Below are positions 1 through 10,900 of a stretch of DNA of 32,977 bases, piece by piece. Numbering within the stretch: the stretch's first letter is position 1; the number at the start of each line of letters is the position of its first letter. This DNA is from Candidatus Omnitrophota bacterium (GTDB lineage: Bacteria; Omnitrophota; Gorgyraeia; Zapsychrales; JAHFFX01), in assembly GCA_023247705.1 (NCBI GenBank), contig JAHFFY010000012.1, positions 12,494 to 45,470 of the forward strand, written 5' to 3'. The notes under the pieces were generated by a model. That model saw nothing but the letters and a program-made list of their open reading frames with translations. It did not search any database and was not told the DNA's origin. A program made the translations under genes and the position numbers.

Positions 1-168
1 AATTCATTTAATATCCGGCCGATTGCTGCCGCTTTGACATTGATGAACGCTTGGACCCAGCAACTTTTGAGTCTCAACGATCATTTTCATTTCGCCTCGC
101 TTTATGGTCCATCCGGACCGACTGCAAGTTCACCGTTTTATATTCATTTCTGCAACTTTCGTATTTAA
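1..168 (+). CDS. Possible 3' end of an upstream ORF
   Basis: Frame 1 is open from the first base to a TAA at 166-168 (55 residues, ending ...FYIHFCNFRI), while the other two forward frames close within about 40 bases. The tail shows no domain I recognise and does not look like the end of a CusC/TolC outer-membrane factor, which would be the expected upstream partner of cusBA. An open run this long can occur by chance, so this may be non-coding. It would end 71 nt before cusB. Confidence 0.25.
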   Translation, partial: NSFNIRPIAAALTLMNAWTQQLLSLNDHFHFASLYGPSGPTASSPFYIHFCNFRI

Positions 169-239
169 TCCTTGGTTGGAAATATTTAATTTCCTTTGTC
201 CCGGAGGAAGTGCGCTTATTTTAAACCAAGGAGTGATGT

Positions 240-1505
240 ATGAAAGTCAAAAATATTATTTTAATTGTCATAGTGCTTTTAGCGGTTTTAGTGGGATGGA
301 GACTGCTTAAGAATTATTCCTCGTCCTCGGTGCATACGAAGCAGGATGAAATTTATTATTGTCCCATGCATCCCAAGTATACCAGCGATCATCCGGGGAC
401 TTGTCCGATTTGTAGCATGAAGTTGGTCAAAATGAGTTCTCCTCAGATGACATCCCAGCCCATGGTTTCGCAAAAGAAAATTCTCTATTGGACCGATCCG
501 ATGATTCCTGGTTACAAAGCGGGCGGGCCGGGCAAATCGCCGATGGGGATGGATTTAATTCCGGTCTATGAAGAACAGAACATGCAAACAGAGACTGCTT
601 TGGCGGGATATGCATCGATTTCTTTGGATGCCAAAAAGCAACAGCTCATTGGAATCAAGACCGCCTCCGTGATGAAGCACCCCATGGTCAAAACAATTCG
701 CGTTTACGGATATGTGGCTCATGACCTGGAATTGTATGATGCGCAATTGGAGTACATTGATGCCTGGCGCGCTTATTATGCCTATTTTGTCCGTCGGCCC
801 GTCAAGGAAAGCTACCGGCCGGACTGGTGGAAATATTATGTGACGTCCCCTTCGGAAGGACGATGGCACAGTGATGAAAAGCGCAAGGCCCAGCAAAGGC
901 TGGTCAAAGCAGAATATAAATTACGGCACATGGGTTTAAACGATACCCAGCTGGATCAGCTGCGTCAGATCAAGTATGGCCAGCCATGGGTTCAACCGGA
1001 TTTATTGTTTTTTCACGAAGGGCATCCGGCTTGGGTTTATGCACAGATTCAGGAGAGCGATCTGGGATATATTGATGTCGGACAAAAAGCAATTGTCACG
1101 ATTCCGGCGTATAGAGAAACCATTGAAGGCGTTGTTCGTAATATTTCGCAAATGGTCGACCCTCATACCCGCACCATACAGGTCCGTGTTGAGCTTCCGG
1201 AATACAAAGGAGACTTAAGCATCAATATGTTTGCCAATGTGGATATGCCCGTCGAGATGGATACAGCGCTTGTGATTTCGCGTGAAGCGGTCATGGACAC
1301 AGGATTAGATAAAATCGCTTTTGTCAGTACGCAAAACGGCCATTTCGAACCGCGGCGTATTCAAACTGGTTTTGAAAGTGATGGGATGGTCGAGATCAAA
1401 TCCGGATTAAAAGAAGGCGACTTGATTGTTGTGTCCGGTAATTTTCTCTTGGATTCGGAAAGCCGTTTACAGGGCTCATTGGCCGGAGGGCAGAATCATG
1501 ATTGA
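240..1505 (+). CDS. cusB: CusB-type RND periplasmic adaptor for Cu(I)/Ag(I) efflux
   Basis: This 421-aa membrane-fusion protein links the inner-membrane pump to an outer-membrane channel and may pass metal to the pump. An N-terminal membrane anchor lies at about residues 5-22. A heavy-metal-binding domain follows at 38-65, with the paired-cysteine pattern YYCPMHP...CPICSMKL, and then a Met-rich DPMIPGY...PMGMDLIPVY segment at 82-110 typical of CusB. The remainder (about 120-415) fits the barrel-sandwich, beta-barrel and membrane-proximal domains (IGIKTASV, GVVRNISQMVDPHTRTI, GLKEGDLIVVSG). The ATG at 240 has AAGGAG at 228-233 with a 6-nt gap. The gene overlaps cusA by 8 nt, so the two are probably translationally coupled. 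No outer-membrane factor gene is visible in the window. Family assignment is firm; the metal is inferred from CusA. Confidence 0.93.
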   Translation: MKVKNIILIVIVLLAVLVGWRLLKNYSSSSVHTKQDEIYYCPMHPKYTSDHPGTCPICSMKLVKMSSPQMTSQPMVSQKKILYWTDPMIPGYKAGGPGKSPMGMDLIPVYEEQNMQTETALAGYASISLDAKKQQLIGIKTASVMKHPMVKTIRVYGYVAHDLELYDAQLEYIDAWRAYYAYFVRRPVKESYRPDWWKYYVTSPSEGRWHSDEKRKAQQRLVKAEYKLRHMGLNDTQLDQLRQIKYGQPWVQPDLLFFHEGHPAWVYAQIQESDLGYIDVGQKAIVTIPAYRETIEGVVRNISQMVDPHTRTIQVRVELPEYKGDLSINMFANVDMPVEMDTALVISREAVMDTGLDKIAFVSTQNGHFEPRRIQTGFESDGMVEIKSGLKEGDLIVVSGNFLLDSESRLQGSLAGGQNHD

Positions 1506-4500
1506 AAAAATCATTGATGCCTGCGCCCGTCAGAAATTTTTAGTCGGGATTTTTGTGACTGCAACGATCATCGCCGCAATCTGGACGGCCAAAAATATTC
1601 CGCTGGATGCCATTCCGGATTTATCCGACACGCAGGTGATCATTTATTCCCGTTGGGACCGCAGTCCGGATTTGGTGGAAGATCAAGTGACTTATCCGAT
1701 TGTGTCTTCACTCTTGGGTGTTCCGGGTGTCAAAGCTGTTCGTGGGTTTTCGGATTTCGGGTTCTCTTATGTCTATGTCATTTTTAAAGACGGAACGGAT
1801 TTGTATTGGGCACGAAGCCGTGTCCTGGAGTATTTAAGTAAGATTACAGCCCGGTTACCCGAGGGGGTTAAAACCGAATTAGGTCCGGACGCAACCGGGG
1901 TCGGTTGGGTTTTGCAATACGCTTTGGTCGATAAGAGCGGCCGGCATGATTTAGCCGAGTTGCGCAGCTTTCAGGATTGGCATTTGCGTTATTGGCTTCA
2001 GTCAGTGCCGGGCGTTGCGGAGGTGGCTTCGCTCGGGGGATTTGTAAAACAGTATCAAATTACCGTCGATCCGCGTAAATTGTTAGCCTATAACATCCCG
2101 ATCACGAAAGTGACCGAAGCCGTTCGCCAAGGCAATGAGGAATCCGGTGGGCGACTGGTTGAATTGACCGGGGCGGAATACATGATCCGCGGGCATGGCT
2201 ACGCGAAATCGATCGAAGATTTTGAAGAAATTGTTCTGTCTTCAGACTCCAACGGGACTCCGGTTGTCCTTAAGAATGTGGCGAAGGTTGCGCTGGGTGG
2301 CGATCTGCGTCGCGGGATTCTGGATTTAAACGGTGAGGGGGATGTTGTGGGCGGCACGATTGTGATGCGTCAGGGAGAAAATGCCTTAAGGGTCATTGAA
2401 GCCGTTAAATCAAAATTTAAAGAGATTTCCTCGTCTCTGCCCGAAGGCGTCATGATCGACATCACCTATGACCGGTCGGATTTGATCTTGAGGGCGATCG
2501 GTCATCTCAAGAAACAGCTGGTCGAAGAAATACTCATTGTCAGTTTGGTCATCCTGTTATTTCTCTGGCATTTTCCGTCGGCCATCATCCCGATCGCAAC
2601 GATTCCGGTGGCGGTTTTATTGGCGTTTATTCCCTTGTTTGGAATGAAGTTAACTTCAAACATCATGTCGCTGGCCGGAATCGCCATCTCCATTGGCGTT
2701 TTGGTGGATGGGGCGATTGTGCAGATGGAAAATGTGTATAAACGTCTGGAAGAGTGGGAGGCAAGCGGCCGTCGCGAACCATCGCACGATGTGATTTTAA
2801 AGGCGATCAAGGAAGTCGCGCCGTCGGTCTTTTTTGCGTTGTTGGTGATCGCCGTTTCTTTTTTACCGATCTTCACTCTGATTGATCAGGAAGGGCGTTT
2901 GTTTAAACCCCTGGCCTGGTCCAAGACATTTGCGATGGCGATCGCGGCTGTTTTGGTCGTGACATTAAATCCGGCGATTCGTTTGATGTTTGTACGCACT
3001 GATCCTTTTACCCGGGGGCCGCGTTGGTTGATGAAGATGATGAATGTTTTATTGATCGGTCGTTATTACCCGGAAGAAAAACATCCGATCAGCCGGGTCT
3101 TGTTTCGCTTGTACGAGCCGGTTTGCCGGTTTGTTCTTCAGCATGCGACTGCGACGATCCTTGCCGCGTTGCTTTTGATGGCCAGTGTTGTTCCTGTTTT
3201 TTTAAAATTGGGTTCGGAATTTATGCCGCCGTTGTGGGAAGGGCAAATTTTATATATGCCGATCACGATGCCGGGGATTTCTTTAACCGAAGCCCAGAAA
3301 TTATTGCAGACTCAGGATAAGATCCTGAAAAGTTTTCCGGAAGTCGACAAGATTTTTGGCAAGGCCGGGCGCATTGAAAGTGCGACGGATCCAGCGCCGT
3401 TTTCCATGATGGAAACGGTTGTGTTGTTGAAACCGGAAAAAGAATGGCGCACGGTCGATGGCCGCCCGATGCGCCATGAAGAGCTGATCGATCAAATGGA
3501 TCAGGCATTAAAGATCCCGGGAACAACTAACGCCTGGACCATGCCGATCAAAAATCGCATCGATATGCTTTCAACGGGCATGCGCACCCCGGTCGGGATT
3601 AAAGTGCTCGGCAGTGATTTTAAAGAGATCGATCGAATCGGGATGGAATTAGAAACGTTGTTGCAAGATATTCCCGGGACCCGCAGTGTTTTTGCTGAAC
3701 GCACACAAGGAGGATATTTCTTGGATTTTGATCTCAAAAGGGATCAGCTGGCGCGATACGGATTATCGATCGCTGACGCCCAAATGACCATTCAATCGGC
3801 CATCGGCGGAGAAAATATTACAACGACCGTGGAAGGCCGCGAACGGTATAACGTCAATGTTCGTTATCCACGCGAACTGCGAGACGATGTGGATGAATTG
3901 GGTCGGGTGCTTATCGCGACCCCGTCCGGGGCACAGATCCCAATCTCAGCGGTCGCCAATATTGTTTTGCGCACGGGCCCGTCCATGATCCGTAATGAAA
4001 ACGGGATGCTGACCGGTTATGTCTATGTGGATGTGGCGGGTCGGGACATCGGGACTTACATTCATGAAGCCAAGGAGAAAGCCTCGAACCTTAAACTTCC
4101 GGAAGGATATAGCCTCATTTGGAGCGGTCAGTATGAGAATATGTTGCGTGTCCGGGAGCGTCTTAAAACGATTGTGCCGTTGACCATTTTCATTATTGCG
4201 TTGTTGCTTTATTTCAATACTCAATCCTGGATCAAGACGAGTATTGTGATGTTAGCGGTGCCGTTTTCGTTGGTGGGGGCTTTCTGGCTGTTGTGGATTT
4301 TGAAATATAATTTGTCCATCGCGGTGTGGGTCGGCATGATCGCTTTGATGGGGCTGGACGCGGAAACGGGTGTGTTGATGCTGCTTTTTCTGGATCTGTC
4401 CTTCCAGGATGCCGTCCGTCAAAATCGGATGAAATCAAGCAACGATTTACGCGAGGCGATCGTCCACGGGGCTGTCCGACGGGTGAGGCCAAAGATGATG

Positions 4501-4698
4501 ACCGTCCTGGCCGCTTTATTCGGTTTGCTACCGATTATGTTTTCGCATGGAACCGGCGCGGACATGATGAAACGGATTGCCGCCCCGATGGTAGGGGGCT
4601 TGATCAGTTCTTTTGCCTTGGAGCTGTTGGTTTATCCGGTGATTTTTTATCTTTGGAAATCGCGGTTTGAATTGAGCGGGAAGTTAGCTCACGAATAA
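1498..4698 (+). CDS. cusA: CusA-type heavy-metal RND efflux pump
   Basis: This 1,066-aa inner-membrane proton-driven pump of the HME-RND family has the family length. TM4 carries the proton-relay aspartate D404 in IGVLVDGAIVQMENV, aligning with E. coli D405. The three methionines that bind Cu(I)/Ag(I) in E. coli CusA (M573, M623, M672) are conserved as M587 (ILYMP), M637 (FSMMET) and M690 (RIDMLS), which favours Cu/Ag over the Zn/Co/Ni branch. The C-terminal GTGADMMKRIAAPMVGG is also typical. I chose the ATG at 1498 (MIEKIID) because GGAGG at 1485-1489 sits 8 nt upstream; an upstream ATG at 1426 lies inside cusB and has no such site. It is co-transcribed with cusB. Confidence 0.96.
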   Translation: MIEKIIDACARQKFLVGIFVTATIIAAIWTAKNIPLDAIPDLSDTQVIIYSRWDRSPDLVEDQVTYPIVSSLLGVPGVKAVRGFSDFGFSYVYVIFKDGTDLYWARSRVLEYLSKITARLPEGVKTELGPDATGVGWVLQYALVDKSGRHDLAELRSFQDWHLRYWLQSVPGVAEVASLGGFVKQYQITVDPRKLLAYNIPITKVTEAVRQGNEESGGRLVELTGAEYMIRGHGYAKSIEDFEEIVLSSDSNGTPVVLKNVAKVALGGDLRRGILDLNGEGDVVGGTIVMRQGENALRVIEAVKSKFKEISSSLPEGVMIDITYDRSDLILRAIGHLKKQLVEEILIVSLVILLFLWHFPSAIIPIATIPVAVLLAFIPLFGMKLTSNIMSLAGIAISIGVLVDGAIVQMENVYKRLEEWEASGRREPSHDVILKAIKEVAPSVFFALLVIAVSFLPIFTLIDQEGRLFKPLAWSKTFAMAIAAVLVVTLNPAIRLMFVRTDPFTRGPRWLMKMMNVLLIGRYYPEEKHPISRVLFRLYEPVCRFVLQHATATILAALLLMASVVPVFLKLGSEFMPPLWEGQILYMPITMPGISLTEAQKLLQTQDKILKSFPEVDKIFGKAGRIESATDPAPFSMMETVVLLKPEKEWRTVDGRPMRHEELIDQMDQALKIPGTTNAWTMPIKNRIDMLSTGMRTPVGIKVLGSDFKEIDRIGMELETLLQDIPGTRSVFAERTQGGYFLDFDLKRDQLARYGLSIADAQMTIQSAIGGENITTTVEGRERYNVNVRYPRELRDDVDELGRVLIATPSGAQIPISAVANIVLRTGPSMIRNENGMLTGYVYVDVAGRDIGTYIHEAKEKASNLKLPEGYSLIWSGQYENMLRVRERLKTIVPLTIFIIALLLYFNTQSWIKTSIVMLAVPFSLVGAFWLLWILKYNLSIAVWVGMIALMGLDAETGVLMLLFLDLSFQDAVRQNRMKSSNDLREAIVHGAVRRVRPKMMTVLAALFGLLPIMFSHGTGADMMKRIAAPMVGGLISSFALELLVYPVIFYLWKSRFELSGKLAHE

Positions 4699-4735
4699 TC
4701 ATTTCTTACCTGGGATGCTCGGGCCTAGATTCTGG

Positions 4736-4817
4736 TACTTTGTCAAACTAGTTTTTAATAGTTGATCCCGCTATATTTTGAAGGAAATCAACTATTAAAA
4801 ACAAAATTGACAAAGTA
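4736..4817. repeat. Long imperfect inverted repeat between cusA and the giant gene
   Basis: Arms 4736-4766 and 4787-4817 are 31 nt each and reverse-complementary at 27 positions, with a central 4-nt mismatch block (ACTA against AAAA). The spacer is 20 nt. The outer ends read TACTTTGTCAA and TTGACAAAGTA. It could be a bidirectional terminator, a MITE-like remnant with terminal inverted repeats, or a structured leader. No second copy is in the window, no U-tract follows and there is no coding content. Confidence 0.75.
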
Positions 4818-4879
4818 TGAGTGGCTCTTGCGAAAGAGATTGTTATGAGAAAACGTTTTCTTTCCCTCGGGGACCTTCC

Positions 4880-4908
4880 TTGAATTCATATAGTATTTAT
4901 ATTATACT
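4880..4908 (+). promoter_or_regulatory. Sigma70-like promoter of the giant gene
   Basis: TTGAAT (4880-4885), a 17-nt spacer, then TATACT (4903-4908). The predicted transcript start near 4915 gives a leader of about 33 nt. The leader is AT-rich and has no Shine-Dalgarno before the ATG at 4948, so translation would start without one. Confidence 0.6.
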
Positions 4909-4947
4909 CTTAGTGTATTTACTTAAGATCCAATAATATTTCTTCTT

Positions 4948-7900
4948 ATGATTTTTTATCTTACTAGACATAAAGATCATCTTTCCTTTAAAATAATCCA
5001 TCTTATTATTATTTTTGCTTTTTTCTTTTCTTTTATCCCCACCTTTCCCGTTTCCAGGAGTTATGCTCAAGCTGTTCCAGTCCTTCCTCCTCCCGGAGTC
5101 ATGGTCCCTCTGACGAGTGATTATGATCCGCCTATTTTGCTGGGACTAAAAATCTATCCCGAAAACGCGCTTAAGTTTGATTTTATCGTGGATAGAGGAG
5201 AGGATCGTTTGGAGGGAGAGATCTTCAAAGATGCTTCGCAGAAACTCATTAAATTTTTTTTAGCGGCCTTGACTGTCCCCGAGGAGGATTTGTGGGTCAA
5301 CCTGTCTCCTTATGAGGGGGACAAGATTATTCCTGGGAAATTCGGCATGACCGAGATGGGACGTGATCTTTTAGCCCAGGATTATATCTTGAAACAATTG
5401 ACGGCCTCTTTAATGTATCCGCAACAAGGTTTAGGAAAAGCCTTTTGGGATAAAGTTTACCAAAAAGCGAAAGAGCTTTACGGCACGACGAACATCCCGA
5501 TCAACACCTTCAACAAAGTTTGGATCGTTCCGGATAAAGCGGTTGTTTACGAAAACGGCAATACCGCTCTGGTGATTGAGAGTCATTTAAAGGTTTTGCT
5601 GGAAGAGGATTATCTGGCGCTCAAACATAATATGTCTAATGAGGAGATGGGAACGAATAAATTAGACGAAGATGAAGTCAAAACCCTGAGTAATATCTCC
5701 TCGGAGGTAGTCAAGGAAGTGATCCTCCCGGCGATTGAGAAAGAAATCAATGAAGGAAAAAATTTCGCGTTGTTAAGACAGATCTATCACTCGATTATTC
5801 TGGCGTCCTGGTATAAGGAGGTTTTACAGGAGAGTTTTTTGGGAAAACTCTATATCGATAAGAATAAGATTAAAGGCATTAAGGTGGATGATGAGCAGAT
5901 TAAACAAAAAATTTATGAACAATATCTGGAGGCCTTTAAGAAAGGGGTCTTTAATTTTGTCAGGGAGGATTATGAGCAAGAATCCCATGAGACGATTCAG
6001 CGAACATATTTTTCTGGTGGAACCTCCTTTCAAGGATTAAGAACATCCACCGATGGAAGTCCGGTCATTTTAAAACGCGTTCAAGGCGATGAAAGCATTG
6101 TCCCGGTCCGTGTCCACAATGTGATTGAAGGAAGGGCGAATCTGGTGACGACGAATATTAATACGGAACGCCCACCAAACGAACAGAAAGTCGTTGCGAC
6201 CTCTGTTTTGGTCATTCCGGGATGGAAAAAGATCGCCGTTGAGGCCAGGACCGTGGGGGAAGCGATGACGGCGCTGACAAAACAATTGACTGATGAGAAG
6301 ATCTTTGAGGGGGGAAAAATTGTTAAGGATGCTGAGATTATCCTGGCTAACCGCACGGGCCGTACGACGAGTATCAATCCCACTGATTGGGATACGGTTA
6401 GTTTGGAAGAAGGGGATCAGTTGACGATCCTGACGAATACTGGAAACTTTTTGGCGCCGCGAGGTGAGTCGGTTGACGATAATGCGTCGTTTGAAGCATT
6501 CGGACATCCGGATCAAGCGATGTTAACAAAAATTCCTGTGGTCACGGGGAGCTTACAAAAATCTTTACTGGAAGTTTCTTTGTCGCTTGCGGAAACAAAG
6601 AGAGTTACGGATATAGAAAATACTCTAGCGCAGATCAGGAGCGAACAGAGTTTTCCATCTGCGCAAGTAGAAGCGTTTGTCCAAGAATTATATGGGATCG
6701 GAGATCGTGTGATTCCGTACTTGATTAGATCACTGAATAATACGACTTCCATTAACTCCGATATAAAGAAGTACGATACCGTTGAGCTGGCTTCCTATAA
6801 TCTTAAGAATGTCATCTTCGCAAAAGCGATTCAACGTTTTGGCTCAACGGCTGTTCCCTACTTGCAGGCGGCCATCTTGGAGAAATCGAAAAGCTATCAA
6901 TCCAAAAAAGGTGTATTGATCGAACTCTTATCAGATGTGAATGACCCGAGGGTCGGCCCGTTGATTAGAAAAGTGGGCTATTCTAATCCTAAATCCATTG
7001 AGGCGTTAGGACGATTAAATTTGCGTGATGAAATTCCGAAATTAAGGGCGTTATTGAATTTAAAAATTGATTATAAAATTCCTCGTATTGGAGAGTATCG
7101 GAACCAAAAAAATTTTGAACAGATTATTGCCGCGATTAAAGCGTTATCTTTAATGCAGGATGAGGGATCGGTGGACGATATCATTCGTCTTTTTCGATCG
7201 CTCTCGCAAGACTGGAAGAAATTTCAGGTTTTGGAGGCGATCCAAGGTTTTGCGCATTCGCAGTATCTTCCTTTACTGAGAGAGTATGCGCAGAGAGAAG
7301 AGGCTCCTTTAGAAGAACAGGGACAAGAGCCCTCGACGGCACCCTATTACGTTGCCAAGCTTAAGCAGACGGCCGTCATAGCGCTTGTTTTCTATGGGAC
7401 GGACGAAAGTTTGGACATCTTGATGTCGTATATTCCTAAATTAGAGCGGTATCCGCGCGGATTTGTCGATGATCTCTTGGTTTCTTTGTCTGCACAGCTA
7501 CAGTTTGACGTCATTGTTAAGCTCCTCGATCGAATGACACCCCAAGACGGAATGAGACATTATCATGAATATCTGTTAGACCATTTAGGAAGACTCGCCC
7601 AGAGCCAAAATCAAAAAGACGCTTTGGATTATTTACATATGATCGTTGATGCCCGCGATGTTCTTGCTCAATTATTGCAGGCCCATGGCGATCTTGAATC
7701 AAGAACGGACGCATCAAGAAGCGTTGCCTTTAGCGATCAAGAGGAGCAGAATTGGATCTCCTTACAAACCGAGATGCTGGGTTATCTCCAATCGTTAAGC
7801 GAAACCGATCCCAAAGCGGCCCAGGTTTACACCCATGTTCAGAATTACCGTCGGCAACTTGAACGGTTGAAGGACAAAGGCAATAATTATGCCCAACACC

Positions 7901-10900
7901 AATATACTTATTTTAATCTCTTAGAATATCTGAAAGATTGGAAAGGGCTTCATGATCCGGCGGTCCAGGTCTTGAGCGATCTGACTCATCCGGATAATCT
8001 GGATTTCTTAAACCGTTGGGCCATGGACAGAACCCAGGACTATAATACGCGCCGGGGTGCCTTTAACGCGATCCCCAAGACCGGAACGGATGGACAAAGA
8101 AGACTGCAGGCGCTCTATCAATCCGCACAGGATCCGATGACCTTATTGGCGATGATGCCGGCTTTATTTTCTATCCCTGGATATTCTTCCGGGGAGGTAG
8201 ACGATTTGCTTAGAAGATTGGCGGATATCCATGGGGAGATTCCCAGTCAGGATTTAACGTTGGAGCTGCCAGGGAAGAGATATATTTATACGCTGGATGA
8301 TTTATTCCTCGATACATTGGAGACCGCTTTGCCGTTATATACCCATCAGATCATCAGGTTTCTCATCAACAATGTTCCTGGTGGGAGTCGCCGTGAGGGC
8401 TTTCGTCGAAAAAGCGCAACAGCAGAACGATTTTATAACAATTTCGTTTTAGAAACCGGAAAGCTCTTGAGCGAAAATCGTTTTAATGCCACGGAACCGA
8501 TTTTGGACGCCATATCGAGTATGTTAAATGACGACGACAAGAAAGAATTTCTGCGGCAAATTATTGATCGATCCGAGAGTTTTACGATTAAGCGGCAGGC
8601 TCTGGAGAGGCTGATTCCGATTGTGCCTAAGGAGGAATCGGCATGGTTATATGAATATATCCGGAAGATCATCACTTATTATAAAATTTCTCCTCTCAAT
8701 CCGGATTTTAATCAGGAAGAACGCCAGTTTTTCAGAAGAGTTGCTGTTGCGGCTTTACCGCGATTTAAAGGGTCGTATCGGCTTTCGGTGGCGTTATTCA
8801 AAGATGAGCTGGAACATCCCATCGTTCGGGAAGCCGCTCGAAGAAATTTGCAAAAATATGCCGGAACATATAAAGAGTCACAGGAGATCAGTTTTGACGA
8901 CCATCATAATGAAATAGAAGGATACAGAACATTTCAAGAAGAGATCAAATTGAAGAATCAACCAATATTAAAACGGATTCAAGCAGGGATTCAGGAGGTG
9001 CGTCGGGATATTGCAGCCCTCTATCTGGAGATCAGGTCGCGTTATATCCTCAAGCACGCTTTGCCTATTGCGGACCAGAAGTCATCTTTTTACGCTTTTC
9101 TCGAGGGGTTCTTAAATACCCCGGATAAAGAAGCTCCGGACTTAAACGCGGGGGCGACGCCATCACCGCTGACCAGCACGGTCAGTTTGGACCGGGGAGG
9201 CCCCGTCCTGGACATCGATCCCCAACACGCCCCGACGCCCCGTCTTGCGCCGGAACAGGATAATAGTTTTATTCAGGTCTTATCGGATAAAACCGAAAAA
9301 AGCAAAGAAGAAATCCAAATGGAGGCTGATGATTTTGTTTTGAAAGAGCATTACAAGATGATGACGATTAATGGATTCATCGACCGGGAAGACGGTCCGC
9401 AGGCGGAGGTGCTCTACCGGATTTTTGATCGCGTTGTCGAAGCCTATAATAAACATGCAACGTTTTTAAATAAGCCGGCCTTCCGCGGGAAATTTTTTAT
9501 TGTCGATTCCCCAATGGTGAAGGCCTTTGCCTTTGCCGAGCACGATGATTTTTATGTTCATTTAGGACTCATTCGTGAGTTGGCTCATTTCAGTAAATTA
9601 TACAATGTGCCGTTTAGCGAAGACCTGGTTGCCGCGATCTTTTCCCATGAATTAACGCATGTGTTGCAAAATACGGCTTTCGAAGGGATTTCATTTTCTG
9701 ACCTTCAGGACAATAAAGCCTTGGCGAGCGAAGTCTTTGATTTAAAACGTCAGGCTGAATATAACGCGGATGAGGGGGCGATTATTTTATTAAGTTTCGC
9801 CGGATACGCACCGGAAACAGTTTTAACCGCATTACAGTTTTTACGAACGATTACCAGGGAGACGACCGCCGAGAGCGCGGTTGAGACTCATCCGCACCCT
9901 AAAGAGCGCATCAGCCATATCGAAAATTTGATTGAGAATGAATCCCGTGTGCTGGCGGATTGGAAGGAAGAGACGACCCCACTCGATGCGAACATGTTTC
10001 TTAACTGGAATCCAGGTCATGTCGGTTCCAACGTCAGCCAGATTCATTCGCTGGATGATGTCATCACTCAACTCAATTCCGCCAAGACCATTCAGGAAGT
10101 GATGGAATTAACCAAGATCGCCCGTTACCTTGAGTCTCGTCTCTATGCTTTGAAATTGGCCGAGAGCGATGATGCCAAGGAAAGTTTAGCCCGGGAGCTT
10201 TACATGGATAGTGTTTTGGATGTGATGAAGGCGGTCATCGACCGCAAGCGCCAACAATCCAGGGAAGAACCACAACATTCCTTGAAGTTGGCAAGTCCCG
10301 AAGGACGACTGGTGATGCGCTTAACCGCCAAGGAAACTTCCCTGCCGGATGCAGATGAGGAATTTTATGTCAAACTGGAAAATGAATTTCTGCAGAATGT
10401 GGGCCTGGAAAGTTACCTTACGCAATTTGGCAAGCGGGTTGCCACGATCCGGCAGTCGGTGCGTCTCTCGGAACTTGATGCGGCGGATAAGATGTCGTTG
10501 CTCACTTTGATTGATCGGATTTATCTGCAGGGTCTGACTGGTTTTAAAGAAAAGATTGACGCAGGATCTCTTGCGGCGTTCGTTGATTCGCCTCCTGAAC
10601 AACAAACTGATTTTGAAAACATCATCGCAGCGATCGCCGATCGCGATGAGATGGGCGCTCTGGATCAATTGCTCGCGCATCCATTTTCCCTTTATATGGT
10701 TTACGGGCAAACGGCGCTGGATGAGACGATGGACATTAAAACTTATCTCAAATCTCCGGTCGCGGGCGCGACCCTTTCCCGGACCGGCATTGATTTTACG
10801 AAAATCGATTTGGATCAGTTACATCTTGAACGGTCGGATTCAGGATTTTATGACAAAGATCTACGTTTATTACCGTTGACTACACGAGAAGAGAGAGCGG

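Noticed and set aside
104-310. 68-aa ORF overlapping the start of cusB
   Set aside because: It overlaps cusB in another frame, lacks a ribosome-binding site and shows no recognisable features.
4326-4670. 114-aa plus-strand ORF inside cusA
   Set aside because: It is a shadow frame of the conserved cusA C-terminus.
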